Shown piece after piece: positions 8,150 to 15,548 of a DNA stretch of 19,691 bases. The translations under genes were made by a program, and so were the position numbers. The notes under the pieces are model-generated. The model was given only the letters and a program-made list of their open reading frames with translations, was not told where the DNA came from and ran no database searches. This DNA is from DATBFG01 sp036558645. GTDB lineage: Bacteria; Acidobacteriota; Terriglobia; Terriglobales; Acidobacteriaceae. Location: the NCBI GenBank assembly GCA_036558645.1, contig DATBFG010000058.1, forward strand, positions 1-19,691, given 5' to 3'. Every line of letters starts with the position of its first letter. The first letter of the stretch is position 1.

Positions 8150-8931
8150 TACACCTCCTGTTTTTCGCCATCCGGCTTGGTGGATTTGTTGTCGGTCAGG
8201 AATCCCAGCAGCTTCGTCTCGAGCATTCTGGGATTCATGCCTTCCAGAATGGAAACGACGCCCTCCAAGGTCATCTCGCGAATCAGTTGCTGTTCCCGAA
8301 GCCGGATCTTTAGTTTTCCCGCAGAGGGCAAGAATAGTAGATTGGCCGCACCAACTCCGTAGATTGTGGCGACGAAGGCCACGGCTATGCCGCGCCCGAC
8401 TTCATCGATCTTATCCAGATGCTGCATGACTTGAATCAGCCCGAGCACTGCACCGATGATGCCAATCGTGGGGGAAAAACCGCCAGCCGATTCGAAGACC
8501 TGCGGCGTTCGTTCCTCATGCTCGGCCTGGTTATCTAGGTCGAGTTCCATCATCTTTCGCAATTCCTGCGGTTCTGTGCCGTCGACCGCCAACATGAGCG
8601 ATTTCTTCAGAAACGGGTCTTCAATCATTTCCAATGTTCCATCAAGCGAAACGATGCCTTCGCGGCGGGCCTTGTGGGCGTATTTCACAAGCTCACGCAC
8701 CATCTCTTGGGGATCGGTTTTTGGACCGACGAAGACGTCAACCAGACTGCGAAATGCGTTCAACACAACGGGCAAGGGAAACTGGATCAGTACGGCGCCC
8801 AATGTGCCGCCGAAGACAATCATGGCGGCAGTAGGTTGCAATACCTGTGAGAGGTTGCCGCCTTCCAGCAGCAAGCCGCCCACAATCCCGCCCAGGCCTA
8901 TGATCACGCCTCCCCAACTGGCTTTGTCCAC
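8149..8931 (-). CDS. motA: Flagellar stator protein MotA
   Basis: MotA is the torque-generating stator subunit in the inner membrane. Four membrane segments are visible: GGVIIGLGGIVGGLLLEGG, AAMIVFGGTLGAVLIQFPL, FSPTIGIIGAVLGLIQV and AVAFVATIYGVGAANLLFLP. The second pair contains the conserved prolines of the channel. In the cytoplasmic loop ARREGIVSLDGTLE, R89 aligns with E. coli R90 and D97 takes the place of E98, which contacts the rotor; the charge is kept but the residue is shorter. The GTG at 8931 is chosen over an upstream start at 9000 because the protein then begins directly before the first segment. That start lies 8 nt past the end of flbD, and an AGGGGTAGG stretch overlaps the flbD stop. 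This gives 260 aa, a usual length. It overlaps motB by 1 nt. Confidence 0.94.
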   Translation of the reverse strand: MDKASWGGVIIGLGGIVGGLLLEGGNLSQVLQPTAAMIVFGGTLGAVLIQFPLPVVLNAFRSLVDVFVGPKTDPQEMVRELVKYAHKARREGIVSLDGTLEMIEDPFLKKSLMLAVDGTEPQELRKMMELDLDNQAEHEERTPQVFESAGGFSPTIGIIGAVLGLIQVMQHLDKIDEVGRGIAVAFVATIYGVGAANLLFLPSAGKLKIRLREQQLIREMTLEGVVSILEGMNPRMLETKLLGFLTDNKSTKPDGEKQEV

Positions 8932-8938
8932 TTTCTGC

Positions 8939-9199
8939 CTACCCCTTCGTCTCTTCCACTTCTTTCTTGTCCTTATCGGTGAAAGGCAGGGCACTACCAT
9001 CCCAGGCGGGGAATATTCCCTGCAACACAGAACGGCGAAACTCGACGATGCGCTTTAGGACTTCATCCGTACTCTCACGGACTACGATCTTTTCTCCATT
9101 GATCAGGGTGATCAGCGTGTCAGGCGCGTGTTCAATGAACTTGATCAGGTCGGAATTAACGGTCAGCGGATGGCTGTTCAGACGAGTTAGCTGAATCAT
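8939..9199 (-). CDS. flbD: FlbD/SwrD-family flagellar protein
   Basis: Small cytoplasmic flagellar protein of family PF06289. The ATG at 9199 gives the characteristic opening MIQLTRLN, then a strand-rich core with HAPDTLITLINGEKIVVRES and the helix DEVLKRIVEFRR. The 21-residue extension to 9262 is probably not translated, because known members begin at this MIxLTRLN. At 86 aa it is somewhat longer than usual (about 60-70 aa); the extra part is a charged C-terminal tail (DKDKKEVEETKG). The Bacillus homologue SwrD raises motor power for swarming, and the position as first gene before motA-motB (7-nt gap) fits a role with the stator. It is unrelated to the sigma-54 activator also called FlbD in Caulobacter. 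Confidence 0.88.
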   Translation of the reverse strand: MIQLTRLNSHPLTVNSDLIKFIEHAPDTLITLINGEKIVVRESTDEVLKRIVEFRRSVLQGIFPAWDGSALPFTDKDKKEVEETKG

Positions 9200-9343
9200 C
9201 CCAAGCTCGCTTCCCAGGAGTTGCTGCGCGTAACGGCGACAGAAATCCCCTACCCAAGACATCGGTATGGGAGCAGGGAAACATCACCGGACATCTCTGA
9301 AAGGGCAGTTACGGAGGTACCAGGCCTCACGCACTAAGGCGAT

Positions 9344-9370
9344 TAAAGCCCCTTCGCCACTTGCCGATGT
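9344..9370 (+). promoter_or_regulatory. Sigma-28 (FliA) promoter of the flagellin gene
   Basis: TAAAGCCC (9344-9351), an 11-nt spacer, then GCCGATGT (9363-9370) matches the enterobacterial FliA consensus TAAAGTTT-N11-GCCGATAA at 11 of 16 positions, including TAAAG and GCCGAT complete and with exact spacing. Transcription would start near 9377, giving a leader of about 107 nt. GTGCC (9369-9373) and GGCAC (9382-9386) form an inverted repeat over the start site that could be an operator or an early RNA hairpin. No fliA gene lies in the window. Confidence 0.8.
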
Positions 9371-9443
9371 GCCTGATTGAAGGCACTTGGGGTTCCGGAT
9401 GTGAGTAAGGGAACAGGACCTCCGCAGATAAACCTGGGGAGGC

Positions 9444-9477
9444 GGTTCTAGGAAGACGGAACCAAATTTGAAAGGAG
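9444..9477 (+). promoter_or_regulatory. Flagellin leader hairpin and Shine-Dalgarno, candidate CsrA-binding pair
   Basis: GGTTC (9444-9448) pairs with GAACC (9459-9463), leaving a 10-nt loop that presents AGGA (9450-9453). A second AGGA (9473-9476) is the flagellin Shine-Dalgarno, 7 nt before the ATG. CsrA binds GGA in hairpin loops, and in Bacillus the flagellin (hag) leader has one such loop site and one at the Shine-Dalgarno. The arrangement here is alike. This is inference; no csrA or fliW is present in the window. Confidence 0.45.
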
Positions 9478-9484
9478 AGAAGAT

Positions 9485-10663
9485 ATGGCACTTAGTATCC
9501 TGAATAATATTCCGTCCCTGGCCGCTCAGAACCAACTGGCGATCACGGGATCGAACCTGCAGAGGACACTGTTCCGGCTATCGTCTGGATCACGCATTAA
9601 CACTGGTGCAGACGATGCCGCTGGCCTGGCCATTGCCGACGGATTGCACGCCAACGTTACGGCGCTCACCCAATCCGCCCGCAATGCGAACGATGGCGTC
9701 GGCATGCTGCAAGTGGCCGATGGTGCGCTCGCTCAGGTCACCACACTGCTCAACCGCGCCGTTACGCTGGCCACTGAGTCGGCAACGGGAACCGTATCCA
9801 ACGGACAGCGCGTTGCATTGGACTCCGAATTTGCGGCGATCAAGGCTGAAATCGACCGTATCGGTTCGAAGACCAACTACAACGGTTCGTCCGTATTCAC
9901 CGCCACCTCGACCTCGGTTTACCTGAGCGACTCAAGCGCCGGAAACAGCAGCCAGATTGGTGTTGCTCCCGGTTTGCTGAGCGCGCTCGGCATAGGCCTA
10001 GGTGCGAATGCGAGCGGCATCCTGAGCGCCATCGGACAACCTACCGCGGGCAAGGTCGTCGTCGTCGGTGGACAGACTTACACTTGGGCGGCAGCTGCCG
10101 GCGCAGCAAACACGGTGGCGATCGGTGCAGATGTTGCAACCAGCATGTCAAACCTGGCTGCGGCCATTAATGGTGGCCCGGGCGCAGGTGTAGCGTATGG
10201 AACAGGAACGGTTGCCAATGTCGATGCCACCGCTCTTGCGGGCGCTACCACTGTCACGATCACTGCAAGAACCGCTGGTGTTGGCGGCAACGCGATTGCC
10301 AGCACCACGGACGACGCGGCTCTCGGATGGACCGGCGGAACTCTGGCCGGCGGTGCGGGATCTGCGGGTCTCACCACAGCGTCCGCAGCGGACGCTGCCC
10401 TCACTTCCATCAACTCCGCCATCTCCTATGTAGCCAGCATGCGTGGCCAACTGGGAGCCGGCATCAACCGCTTGCAATCAGCGGTCAACGTCATCAACAA
10501 CCAAACCCAAAACCTGTCGGCTGCCGAAGACGGCATCCGCGCTGCCGATATTGCTCAGGAAGTGGCGAACATGACCAAGTTCTCCATCCTGAACCAGACC
10601 GGCATCTCCTCATTGGCGCAAGCCAACCAGATGCAGCAGAGCGTTCTCTCGCTGTTGAAGTAA
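9485..10663 (+). CDS. fliC: Flagellin (filament subunit) with unusual central insert
   Basis: Structural subunit of the flagellar filament, exported by the flagellar type III system. Residues 1-140 are a typical flagellin N-terminal helical domain (NNIPSLAAQNQL, LFRLSSGSRINTGADDAAGL, SARNANDGVGMLQVADGAL, TNYNGSSVF). Residues about 300-392 are the C-terminal domain (INRLQSAVNVINNQTQNLSA, EDGIRAADIAQEVANMTK, ILNQTGISSLAQANQ, ending SVLSLLK). The central part, about residues 165-295, is Ala/Gly/Thr-rich and replaces the usual variable D2/D3 domains. It reads GGQTYTW, GADVATSMSNLAAAING, TVTITARTAGVGGNAIAS and TGGTLAGGA, resembling a domain found in phage tail and virion proteins. The length of 392 aa is medium. 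A sigma-28 promoter lies upstream, a strong AAGGAG Shine-Dalgarno sets the start, and a hairpin terminator follows. Confidence 0.96.
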   Translation: MALSILNNIPSLAAQNQLAITGSNLQRTLFRLSSGSRINTGADDAAGLAIADGLHANVTALTQSARNANDGVGMLQVADGALAQVTTLLNRAVTLATESATGTVSNGQRVALDSEFAAIKAEIDRIGSKTNYNGSSVFTATSTSVYLSDSSAGNSSQIGVAPGLLSALGIGLGANASGILSAIGQPTAGKVVVVGGQTYTWAAAAGAANTVAIGADVATSMSNLAAAINGGPGAGVAYGTGTVANVDATALAGATTVTITARTAGVGGNAIASTTDDAALGWTGGTLAGGAGSAGLTTASAADAALTSINSAISYVASMRGQLGAGINRLQSAVNVINNQTQNLSAAEDGIRAADIAQEVANMTKFSILNQTGISSLAQANQMQQSVLSLLK

Positions 10664-10670
10664 GGCTTAC

Positions 10671-10708
10671 GGTGGAGGCGGACAGCCGTCCGTCTCCACC
10701 GAATTTGT
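10671..10708 (+). terminator. Strong hairpin terminator after flagellin
   Basis: Positions 10671-10683 and 10688-10700 form a 13-bp stem with a single G-U wobble and a 4-nt AGCC loop. GAATTTGTTGG follows, a weak T-rich tail. It begins 7 nt after the flagellin stop. Partial termination here would let flagellin be made in large excess over flaG, fliD and fliS, which have no obvious promoter of their own. Confidence 0.82.
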
Positions 10709-10725
10709 TGGAACAGTGAGGCTCT

Positions 10726-11046
10726 ATGCGCATTGATCCAATTCAATCGTCCATCGTCGCGGCTGGCACAGCCCAGGCACACAGTAGTGCAGACCCAATT
10801 CCTGCGTCACATCCGCACGAAGCGGAACCGGCAGCGTCAACAATAAAGACCCCAATCGCTACGTCCATGTCCGAGCACGAAGTCAGCGTACAGCTCGACG
10901 ACAGCCTGCACAGGATCTACCGCTTCGTGGACAAGCGAACGGGTGATCTTATACAGCAGGTTCCTCCGGAAGAGCTCTTGCGGGTCATGCGTAACATCAG
11001 CGAGATGCTGGAGCGCTCTGGGGAGCATCTGAAAGTGAACGGGTAA
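10726..11046 (+). CDS. flaG: FlaG-family flagellar protein
   Basis: Small cytoplasmic protein of the FlaG family (PF03646), which in other bacteria influences filament length. The first 50 residues are a disordered Ala/Pro/Ser-rich tail. The conserved core follows: VSVQLDDSLHRIYRFVDKRT, GDLIQQVPPEELLRVM and the helix RNISEMLERSG. The ATG is preceded by GTGAGG. At 106 aa it is near the usual length. It sits between flagellin and fliD with an 18-nt gap to fliD, the order seen in many flagellar clusters. Its molecular role is poorly understood in every species. Confidence 0.9.
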   Translation: MRIDPIQSSIVAAGTAQAHSSADPIPASHPHEAEPAASTIKTPIATSMSEHEVSVQLDDSLHRIYRFVDKRTGDLIQQVPPEELLRVMRNISEMLERSGEHLKVNG

Positions 11047-11063
11047 CAAAGAAGGATTTCAAC

Positions 11064-12425
11064 ATGAGCGTCAACCTTGGCCTCACCACCAGCTCGGCAT
11101 CATCCGGAAATGGAATTGATGTTACTGCCGTTGTAGATCAGATATTGGAATCCAAGCGGGGACCGGAAAAGATCTGGCAGTCCCAGATTGATACACTTAC
11201 GCTTCGATCAAGCGCCCTGTCATCGCTTAACACCAGCATCAGCACCCTCTCCTCCGCACTGAATTCGTTAAAGGATGTGTTGGGAGCTCTGACTGCAAAA
11301 GTGGTGAGCAGTTCTCAGCCGACGATCGTCATCGCTACAGCGGACACCACGGCTCCCACCGGCAATCACAGTATTACGGTCACCAGCCTCGCCACAACAT
11401 CGTCGTACTACACCGACCCGATCGATGGCTCAAAGCCCCTGGCAACCGGCACCCTGAGCCTAAAAGTCGGCACTGCCGACTCAGTAGATATCCCTATTGA
11501 TGAGGCTCACGGCAGCACGACTTTGAGCGGCTTGGTCAGCTATATCAATGGAGAGAATCTTGGAGTGTCGGCGAGCGCGATCCACGATGCAAATGGCGAT
11601 CGCCTCGCCCTGGTGAGTCAGACTACCGGAACAGTTGGAGATCTCGTTGTCTCCAGTGACATCCCATCTCTGCGTTTCACCAAGGTCGCGGGCGCGAATG
11701 CGGAACTTACTGTCGACGGAGTTCCGATCAGCAGCTCCAGCAACTCGGTTACCGGCGTGTTGCCTGGCGTCACAATGAATCTCATGAGCGCATCGCCCGG
11801 TACGCAGGTTCAACTCAATGTAGGACCCGATATCGAACAGGCGAAGAATGCGGTTAACGCCTTCGCCAGTGCCTATAACGCAGTCATCTCTGCGATCAAC
11901 GCGCAGTATGCGGTCGACCCAAACACGAACACTGCCGGCGCCCTGGCATCAGACGATACGCTTCGTTCGATCCAGTCCACGATCTTGTCGAATGTCACCT
12001 ACTCGATCAAGGGCAACAATGGAATCACGGGCCTGGCATCGATTGGCGTAAACATGAACGATGATGGCACGCTCGAAGTGGATGACTCCAAGCTCAGTGA
12101 CATTTTGAATAACCACTTTGTCGACTTCCAGAACTTTTTTCAGGCAGCCGACACCGGCTATGCCAATCAATTCAGCAGCGCGCTCCAGTCATTGACCGAC
12201 TCCACCGACGGAATGATTTCGCTCGATCTGACTGGGATGAAGAACACACAGGCCATGCTGCAGCAGCAAATCACTGATTTAGAGGACCGGCTGGCGGTGC
12301 AACAGGTGCAACTAATCGACGAATACAGCAGAATCGACACAGCGCTACGCACTTATCCAACACTCTTGCAGCAGGTCACCAGCCAGCTGGCAAGTATTCC
12401 CACATTCGACTTCACCGCCAGTTAG
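11064..12425 (+). CDS. fliD: Flagellar filament cap protein FliD (HAP2)
   Basis: FliD forms the cap at the filament tip and folds incoming flagellin. The N-terminal FliD_N region begins SGNGIDVTAVVDQILESKRG, with helical heptads to about residue 75 (SSALSSLNTSISTLSSALNS). A beta-rich middle carries VTSLATTSSYY and VDGVPISSSSNSVTG. The C-terminal FliD_C region has ASDDTLRSIQSTILS, GLASIGVNMNDDGTLEVDDS and a long helix (QAMLQQQITDLEDRLAVQQ) that should pack in the filament-like shaft. At 453 aa the length is typical. GAAGGA precedes the ATG by about 8 nt. It is followed at 4 nt by fliS, so the two are probably co-transcribed. Confidence 0.93.
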   Translation: MSVNLGLTTSSASSGNGIDVTAVVDQILESKRGPEKIWQSQIDTLTLRSSALSSLNTSISTLSSALNSLKDVLGALTAKVVSSSQPTIVIATADTTAPTGNHSITVTSLATTSSYYTDPIDGSKPLATGTLSLKVGTADSVDIPIDEAHGSTTLSGLVSYINGENLGVSASAIHDANGDRLALVSQTTGTVGDLVVSSDIPSLRFTKVAGANAELTVDGVPISSSSNSVTGVLPGVTMNLMSASPGTQVQLNVGPDIEQAKNAVNAFASAYNAVISAINAQYAVDPNTNTAGALASDDTLRSIQSTILSNVTYSIKGNNGITGLASIGVNMNDDGTLEVDDSKLSDILNNHFVDFQNFFQAADTGYANQFSSALQSLTDSTDGMISLDLTGMKNTQAMLQQQITDLEDRLAVQQVQLIDEYSRIDTALRTYPTLLQQVTSQLASIPTFDFTAS

Positions 12426-12429
12426 GGAT

Positions 12430-12882
12430 ATGAATGCAGCGACTGCATACCGCCAACAGGACGCCCACCAGGCGAATCCCATTCGGCTGGTTGTGCTGTT
12501 GTACGAACAGCTCATCAAGGATCTGCGACGCGCACAAGGCTTCATCGATAACCAGGACATCGAGGGACGGACTCACGAGATCGATCACGCCTTGACAGTG
12601 GTCGGGCAATTGCAAGGAACCCTCGATAGAGACAAGGGAGGCGAGGTAGCTGCTGGGCTGGATCGTTTTTATGAATTGTTGCGTCACAGCCTGATCCAGG
12701 CTCAGATTGCCTCTTCGAAAGAGATCCTGCAGAAGCAAATCGAGAGTCTGCTAATGCTGCGCGAGGCGTGGACGGCAGTCGAGAAGGCGGAGATTTCATC
12801 CAGGCTGGTCCTGCCCGAAGAGACCTCGGCACTCTCTACGTCTCCGCAGCAACAGAAAGTAAGTTCCGGATGGAAAGCCTAG
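12430..12882 (+). CDS. fliS: Flagellin export chaperone FliS
   Basis: FliS binds the C-terminal domain of flagellin in the cytoplasm, stops premature polymerisation and brings it to the export gate. Family features are AYRQQDAHQANPIRLVVLLY at the N-terminus (members usually have YRxxxVxTASPxxLVxMLYD). A four-helix core follows, with DLRRAQGFIDNQDI, HEIDHALTVVGQLQGTLDRD, GLDRFYELLRHSLIQAQIAS and LLMLREAWTAVEK. The last 30 residues are a polar tail. At 150 aa it is slightly long because of this tail. The ATG lies 4 nt after the fliD stop, with TTAGGGAT as ribosome site. The last codons overlap the next small gene by 13 nt. Confidence 0.92.
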   Translation: MNAATAYRQQDAHQANPIRLVVLLYEQLIKDLRRAQGFIDNQDIEGRTHEIDHALTVVGQLQGTLDRDKGGEVAAGLDRFYELLRHSLIQAQIASSKEILQKQIESLLMLREAWTAVEKAEISSRLVLPEETSALSTSPQQQKVSSGWKA

Positions 12883-13235
12883 AAAGCAGTCCCGCACAAG
12901 AGCTTCATCTCGTTAATCTGCGGCTCGCCCACGAGCTGGAAATTGCCACGAAGGCCATTCAGGACAATGACACCGAGAGCATGACGAACAGAATCAGGTA
13001 CCTGTTGGCGGATCTTTCGAGCGGCGCTGTACTCATTGAGAGTTCTCCGTCGGTCGGAGACCATCGTGCGTGGAAACTCCAAGTCACATGCTACCGCGAG
13101 TATCTGCTCCGCATCAGGAAGCTCTTGCCGGAGATACACAGGAGCCTGTCAGCACGAAGAGTCAAGCTTGATCAGGAACGCAACCATCTCCGCGCCGCCT
13201 CGGCATGGACTGCCGCTTCACGTGATCAGCTCTGA
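12870..13235 (+). CDS. Small helical protein in the FliT position, unassigned
   Basis: I do not recognise this 121-residue protein by sequence. It is Glu/Arg/Leu-rich and predicted almost wholly helical: HLVNLRLAHELEIATKAIQD, MTNRIRYLLADLSSGAVL and YREYLLRIRKLLPEIHRSLS. There is no signal or membrane segment. The ATG at 12870 lies inside fliS with a 13-nt overlap, so translation is probably coupled to fliS. The frame is open further upstream (to 12768), but that part only shadows fliS. FliT, a chaperone of FliD about 100-120 aa long, often follows fliS and has a similar helical make-up. A FliT-like or other flagellar chaperone role is therefore the natural guess from size and place alone. Confidence 0.62.
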   Translation: MESLESSPAQELHLVNLRLAHELEIATKAIQDNDTESMTNRIRYLLADLSSGAVLIESSPSVGDHRAWKLQVTCYREYLLRIRKLLPEIHRSLSARRVKLDQERNHLRAASAWTAASRDQL

Positions 13236-13340
13236 CGTTGTGTCGTAGTCCGACCTGTGCCAGTGATTCTAGCTAGTGAAGAGAAGAGTTCATGGTACGC
13301 ACGCCTAGGCGAACACCCATGCCCTTTTCGCTTTTACAAC

Positions 13341-15548
13341 TCAGCGGCTGACTTCCAGCAGAAGATGCTCTTTGAAATCGGCCTTGAGCTTTGGGGCATT
13401 GCCAGGCTTCGCATCTACGGAGCCCAAGTCCTTCCCATCCGAGTAATCGGTCACGTGATAGGTTCCCGCGTCTAACCCGCGCAACTCGACCTCGCCTTTG
13501 TACGTCGGAGCAAAGAACGCATAGTACATCTTGCCGTCCTTTTCAATGGCGTACCCCTCAGGCGTGTCGTAGCCGTAGGTGTAGAGATTCAGGAATGTCC
13601 CTTTCGAGAGCATCTTCTCGTTGTAGATGCCGATCCATTTTTTCCAGATCTCGTCCTTCTGTTGGGTAAGAGCAACTGGCTTGAACTTGGGATTGCCCGT
13701 ATCAGGCCAAGTGAACTTTGTACCTACTACGCCCCCCGTCCCGATCGTGGAAGCGAAGTCAGCCCCGTGCTCGCTCCAGCCATTGCCGGTTCGCGTCATC
13801 GCGGAAAGTTCAACGTGATCGCCATAGACGGCGGACTCGGGACCAAGCAGAGCTTTGTACATCTTGATTCGACGGCGCACCTGGACCGCACCTACTGGAT
13901 CCGCGGTAACGGCCTGATCCATGTACGGCAGCCAAGCCAGCGACGGCGGAGTTCCGCACGGGCACGACTGGGTTACGCTCTCTGGCTTGATGGCACGCGT
14001 TGTCTGGAAGATCACTTTGTACACATCTGCCATCGCGTCGACTGAATCCTGCGGTGATTTGTGATGGTGTGCCGGGTTGTAGCACATGGGGACGGTGTAG
14101 ATGTTGTCGAGCTTGGAGCCGTCGAATCCCCAGTCGCGAATAAATTTCTCGGTGAGCTTCTTGTAGTACTGCTGCACTTCGGGCACGGCCGGACAGAGCG
14201 CGGCCAGATTGCGCGTCATCCGGCCATGCTTACCTTCTTTATCGAGGATGAGCCAGTCCGGATGGTCTTTGACCACTTGCGACACAATGTATTTGTGCGA
14301 CTCCCAGCGGCCTTCGCCATCTTCAACGCCAAGGGGGAGCCACCATAGCTGGACGAGTTCGCCCTCCTTATGAAAATCGTCTGTCATTTTCTTGATGGAG
14401 TCACCGGGGAATGTATCGTTGCGCGGATTCCAATCGCCGTAAGTATCAAACCAGCGATCATCGAGCGTCGCCCACTTGATGCCTAGCTCTTTGAGTTTCG
14501 GAACTGTACCGAGCATATCCTTCGGCGTGACGTTGAATTCATATCCCCAGCCACACCAGCTCACGTTGTAGGCCTCATTTGAAGGCTTGGGAAGTTCCCA
14601 GCCTTCCTTGGCCAGAACACTCGACCACAGGCGAAGCGGTTCATAGTAATCTCCGGCATATACCGAGACGAATGTTCGGGGCGTGGAAAAAGCATCGCCG
14701 GGTTTCAGCGTTACATTGGCCGGAATTGAGACCGAGGTATTGACACGTGAATCTTTCGCTACGCTGACCGGCATTGAAAGCGTAAGCGGCAGGGTCTCAA
14801 TATGACCAATTGCTTCTCCGACGGACTGATTCCAAAACGCCATCACAGGAACGCCGCCACCATAGCCGCCTTTCACGATCGCGCCTAATGCGTTCGGACG
14901 CGAAAACTTGGCATCCAGCTTGACGACGTCATCCTCGCCCCAGTCGTAGCTCGCACCCTGGTAGGACCACATGTCATAGGGCGCCTTGGGAACCTGAGAG
15001 TTGAAGCGGTGCTCCTGCGAGATCGCACTATCAATCGCAACGTCGACCGAGCCGGAGTTCTTGTAGGCCACCGTTGTCAGCAGAAGATTCGGGAAATCGT
15101 CGTAGGCCTCGATGGTAATAGTACGAACAAGACTCGAACTCGTTGACGGCGCAAGTTCATGGGCGGGGATTTCGATGCGTTTGCCGCGTCCCATCTTCCC
15201 GATGGCTTCGAGCACCTTAGTCTGCCCGAAGTCGGATACGAAGCGAACCTGCTTGCCGGCTGAGACGACATAGTTGCTGTCGGTAGAAACTCCGCTGGGC
15301 GGCTCGTCGAGAGTCACCTTGCTGCCGTCCTTGAGCAAAGACGCCTGTACATATCCTGAAGGCAAAACCTGGAACTCCGCGGTAGTTGTCGTGACAACAA
15401 TCGGCCCACCATCGTTGACTGCCACCTGGATTGAAGATGGCTTGGATGGAGGCTCGGCGGCCTTCTGGGGCGTCCGCGAGCAACTGATCAAAACAAACGA
15501 ACTCACAAGAAGAAGACTAAAGATCGTAATAACAAGGATGCGCTTCAT
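13341..15548 (-). CDS. GH36-like alpha-galactosidase (melibiase) lipoprotein
   Basis: Predicted glycoside hydrolase that removes alpha-galactosyl groups, held in the membrane as a lipoprotein. The ATG at 15548 follows AAGGGGG and opens a lipoprotein signal (KRILVITIFSLLLVSSFV) with lipobox LISC; C23 would be acylated. An upstream extension to 15689 only overlaps the previous gene. Residues about 40-330 are a beta-sandwich typical of GH36 N-domains. The TIM barrel follows: SWCGWGYEFNVTPKDML, IKWATLDDRW, LVQLWWLPLG and GFDGSKLDN, in which D481 is the expected nucleophile. D550 in TADPVGAVQVRRR is a likely acid/base 69 residues later, close to the spacing in known GH36 enzymes. A C-terminal beta domain ends near 735. 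Substrate specificity is unproven. It overlaps the amidohydrolase stop by 4 nt (ATGA). Confidence 0.75.
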   Translation of the reverse strand: MKRILVITIFSLLLVSSFVLISCSRTPQKAAEPPSKPSSIQVAVNDGGPIVVTTTTAEFQVLPSGYVQASLLKDGSKVTLDEPPSGVSTDSNYVVSAGKQVRFVSDFGQTKVLEAIGKMGRGKRIEIPAHELAPSTSSSLVRTITIEAYDDFPNLLLTTVAYKNSGSVDVAIDSAISQEHRFNSQVPKAPYDMWSYQGASYDWGEDDVVKLDAKFSRPNALGAIVKGGYGGGVPVMAFWNQSVGEAIGHIETLPLTLSMPVSVAKDSRVNTSVSIPANVTLKPGDAFSTPRTFVSVYAGDYYEPLRLWSSVLAKEGWELPKPSNEAYNVSWCGWGYEFNVTPKDMLGTVPKLKELGIKWATLDDRWFDTYGDWNPRNDTFPGDSIKKMTDDFHKEGELVQLWWLPLGVEDGEGRWESHKYIVSQVVKDHPDWLILDKEGKHGRMTRNLAALCPAVPEVQQYYKKLTEKFIRDWGFDGSKLDNIYTVPMCYNPAHHHKSPQDSVDAMADVYKVIFQTTRAIKPESVTQSCPCGTPPSLAWLPYMDQAVTADPVGAVQVRRRIKMYKALLGPESAVYGDHVELSAMTRTGNGWSEHGADFASTIGTGGVVGTKFTWPDTGNPKFKPVALTQQKDEIWKKWIGIYNEKMLSKGTFLNLYTYGYDTPEGYAIEKDGKMYYAFFAPTYKGEVELRGLDAGTYHVTDYSDGKDLGSVDAKPGNAPKLKADFKEHLLLEVSR

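Noticed and set aside
8456..9058. 200-aa plus-strand open frame opposite motA
   Set aside because: It lies antisense to motA and flbD, whose products are clearly recognised; its translation shows no domain and is Ser/Pro/Arg-rich as expected of a shadow frame.
9263..9343. Sigma-54 promoter for the flbD-motA-motB operon
   Set aside because: No GG-N10-GC pair with a fitting context was found on the minus strand upstream of flbD.
13302..13311. Palindrome CGCCTAGGCG between the fliS-downstream gene and the glycosidase gene
   Set aside because: A 10-bp palindrome without loop is expected by chance about once per kilobase and is no terminator; no T run follows.
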